This document shows, one piece after another, positions 6,387 to 8,261 of a stretch of 8,261 nucleotides of DNA; position 1 is the stretch's first letter; every line of letters starts with the position of its first letter. This stretch comes from Ignavibacteria bacterium UBA4661 (GTDB taxonomy: Bacteria; Bacteroidota; Ignavibacteria; Kapaibacteriales; UBA4661): NCBI GenBank assembly GCA_002405405.1, contig DHLT01000048.1, positions 1,927 through 10,187 of the forward strand, read 5' to 3'. The translations under genes and the position numbers were made by a program. The notes beneath the pieces were generated by a model. The model had not been told where the DNA came from. It worked only from the letters and a program-made list of their open reading frames with translations, and did no database searches.

Positions 6387-8033
6387 ATGTCTATTAAATC
6401 TAAAATTGCGCTCGCGATTATCGGTTTCTTTGTACCGATAGCACTCTTGACCTATTTTTTTGTATCGGCAAGAAAAGAGAAAATCAGTTTTGCTGAAAAG
6501 GAACTTGTCGGATCAGCCTACCTGCGTCCTTTGATTTCATTACTGAATGCCACCATTCAATTCCGTGTACAATCAGAAGCAAAAGCAGGAACAGCTGATG
6601 CAGCTACTGCCATCCAAACTGCATTGCGTGATTTTGAAACGATTGAAAAACAATACCACGACCAATTACCTCTTGATGATAAAGTTATCAGCATACGATC
6701 GGCTGTCTCAAAACTATCGTCTGAAGCTTCTTCTGCAGAGGCAATTGCTGAAATACGTGCTACTATTGCGGTCGTGGGTGATAAGTCAAATCTCATTCTT
6801 GATCCTGATCTCGACAGTTTTTATGTTATGGATGCAGTCCTCCTCAAACTCGTGGAGGTTATGGATCAGATTCATCAAGGATATGTCTTGGCAGAACTCG
6901 TTCATACAAAGCAAGCCATTACTCCAGAACAAAAAACACAGTCTGTTGTTATTCTGAGTACACTTGCTACCAATATCGCAGGAACAATTTCTGACATAGA
7001 CATTGCTCAGAAAAATAATCCTTTAGGGAATGTGAAAACTAATCTGAGTTCCATTATTACCGGTTATAAAACAGTAGCTGAGGGATTTACCTCGGGACTC
7101 GAAGCCATGGGAAAAAGTGATTTAGAAGCTCTTGCCGGTGCGGAAAAAGTTCTTGCGAACTACGCGACTCTACATAAGTCAACGGTAGAGCATTGGAACA
7201 GATCAACGAAGGAAATGGATATTTTATTACAAGAGCGCGCTCATGGTGCTCAAAACGAGATGTACATCAACTTGGCAATTGTTATTGTTGTCTTGATTGG
7301 TACTCTTCTTTTTACTCTGGCAATAGTACGGAGCATTATATCGTCTTTGAACGATCTGATTACTATAGCACAAACAGCCAGCAAAGGTAATCTCAATGTC
7401 AAAGCTAATACTCAAGGTGCAAATGAAATTACCGACCTTGCTCTCGCGCTCAACATCATGATTGAACGTATCCGCACTATGATCGAAGAACTCGATACTC
7501 GCGAGTACTTAGAACAAAGCACGAATACTTTGCTCCAATCAATGGATGAATTTGCTAATGGTAATCTTACGGTACGCTTACATTCAGATAATAATGATGC
7601 CATCGGAAAATTATTTCGTGGTTTTAGTAATGCCGTGCAAGACTTAGAGTCGATGGTACAGACAATTCAAGCATCGGTACATGCAACATCCTCCAGCACT
7701 CGCGAAATGACCGTTTCCATGGAGCGTATGGCTTCAGGCGCTGAAGAACAAAGTGTACAAGTCGATTTAATTACTGAGTCATTGCGCAATATGATTCAGC
7801 TTATTGAAACAAATTCCACGGCTACGGCACAAGCATCGAATGCTGCGCGATCCGCTGGAGAAATTGCACAAAATGGTGGTAAAGTTATTGATGCTACCGT
7901 CCATAGTATTGAACGTATCACTGAAATTGTTCAACGCAGTGCAAAAACCGTAGAAGAACTAGGTCAACGTAGTTCTGAAATTGGGGAAATCGTTTCTGTT
8001 ATCAACGAAATTGCAGACCAAACCAATCATTAA
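6387..8033 (+). CDS. Methyl-accepting chemotaxis protein, cut short by an in-frame TAA inside the signalling domain
   Basis: 548 residues precede the stop. TM1 is at about 7-28. A large, mainly helical sensor region (about 29-292) contains DPDLDSFYVMD at 139-149. TM2 (about 293-318) is followed by a HAMP domain (about 315-367), and a second HAMP-like segment (GNLTVRL, about 392-425) lies just after it. The signalling coiled coil then begins, with a possible methylation segment ASGAEEQS (449-456), and runs to EIADQTN at 541-547. Family members continue [11 protein letters not shown]; here the codons read Asn-His-stop, then resume ALNAAIEA in the same frame. As written, the protein lacks the hairpin tip and the whole returning helix, so it should not couple to CheA/CheW. 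No Shine-Dalgarno sequence precedes the ATG. The full intended gene extends past the right edge; it is a nonsense mutant, a pseudogene, or a sequence error. Confidence 0.85.
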   Translation: MSIKSKIALAIIGFFVPIALLTYFFVSARKEKISFAEKELVGSAYLRPLISLLNATIQFRVQSEAKAGTADAATAIQTALRDFETIEKQYHDQLPLDDKVISIRSAVSKLSSEASSAEAIAEIRATIAVVGDKSNLILDPDLDSFYVMDAVLLKLVEVMDQIHQGYVLAELVHTKQAITPEQKTQSVVILSTLATNIAGTISDIDIAQKNNPLGNVKTNLSSIITGYKTVAEGFTSGLEAMGKSDLEALAGAEKVLANYATLHKSTVEHWNRSTKEMDILLQERAHGAQNEMYINLAIVIVVLIGTLLFTLAIVRSIISSLNDLITIAQTASKGNLNVKANTQGANEITDLALALNIMIERIRTMIEELDTREYLEQSTNTLLQSMDEFANGNLTVRLHSDNNDAIGKLFRGFSNAVQDLESMVQTIQASVHATSSSTREMTVSMERMASGAEEQSVQVDLITESLRNMIQLIETNSTATAQASNAARSAGEIAQNGGKVIDATVHSIERITEIVQRSAKTVEELGQRSSEIGEIVSVINEIADQTNH

Positions 8034-8261
8034 GCATTGAATGCCGCCATTGAAGCGTCACGAGCCGGCGAACAAGGCAGAGGATTTGCCGTAGTTGCCG
8101 ATGAAGTCCGCAAACTTGCAGAGCGCACCACTACTGCCACAAAACAAATTGGTACAATGATCGGCTATATTCAAACTTCGACTAATGATGCTGTCATTAC
8201 AATTCAAAGTGGTTTATCGGATGTGGAAAAAGGACAAAAACTTGACGATGAAGCTGGTCAA
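8034..8261 (+). pseudogene. In-frame continuation of the MCP signalling domain after the premature stop (partial, runs off right edge)
   Basis: These 76 codons stay in the frame of the upstream MCP and contain no further stop. They encode the most conserved part of the receptor family: [17 protein letters not shown], then [15 protein letters not shown], followed by a helical segment with the usual polar heptad pattern. This is the hairpin tip that binds CheA and CheW plus the start of the returning helix. No good start codon precedes the tip in this frame (the first in-frame ATG is at 8157), so independent translation is unlikely. The intact sequence argues that the stop is very recent or an artefact. 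Confidence 0.8.

Noticed and set aside
8022..8048. Ribosomal hop between the two AAT codons flanking the stop (8025-8027 and 8040-8042)
   Set aside because: It would delete five residues of an invariant coiled coil and break the heptad register, so it would not restore a normal receptor. No hairpin or other bypass signal was found.

Overview
The window looks like a bacterial chromosome segment from the Bacteroidota/Chlorobiota/Ignavibacteria/Kapaibacteriota side of the FCB group. Three observations support this. A secreted subtilase ends in a type A sorting domain, the C-terminal signal of the type IX secretion system (T9SS). Most starts lack a Shine-Dalgarno sequence. Base composition is moderately AT-rich. 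A transmembrane chemoreceptor alongside T9SS fits the flagellated Ignavibacteria/Kapaibacteria-like lineages better than typical Bacteroidetes. This placement is inference; no marker gene for taxonomy is present.

Layout. Positions 1-1753, minus strand: the N-terminal 584 codons of an exported transglutaminase-like protein of the kyphoscoliosis-peptidase (KY) type, with an intact Cys-His-Asp triad; its 3' end lies beyond the left edge. Positions 1754-2166: a divergent, AT-rich intergenic region with candidate promoters for both directions, a perfect 15-bp palindrome over the rightward -10 element, and a 9-bp-arm inverted repeat. Positions 2167-3141, plus: a trans-polyprenyl diphosphate synthase, probably long-chain. 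Positions 3197-6124, plus: a large S8 subtilase with prodomain, complete catalytic residues, beta-rich C-terminal regions and a T9SS sorting domain. Positions 6125-6386: an intergenic gap holding one doubtful 42-codon cysteine-rich ORF. Positions 6387-8261, plus: a methyl-accepting chemotaxis protein (MCP) interrupted by an in-frame TAA at 8031-8033, with its conserved signalling tip continuing in the same frame to the right edge.

The genes do not form an obvious single pathway. The synthase would make the isoprenoid tail of a quinone or lipid carrier. The subtilase and the KY-type protein are both predicted to be exported, the subtilase via T9SS. The MCP would feed a CheA/CheW array if it were intact. 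I see no mobile element, CRISPR array, tRNA, rRNA or clearly new multi-gene system. The most striking feature is the nonsense codon within the most conserved part of the MCP: the reading frame is preserved on both sides, and the codon before the stop is also altered from the family consensus.
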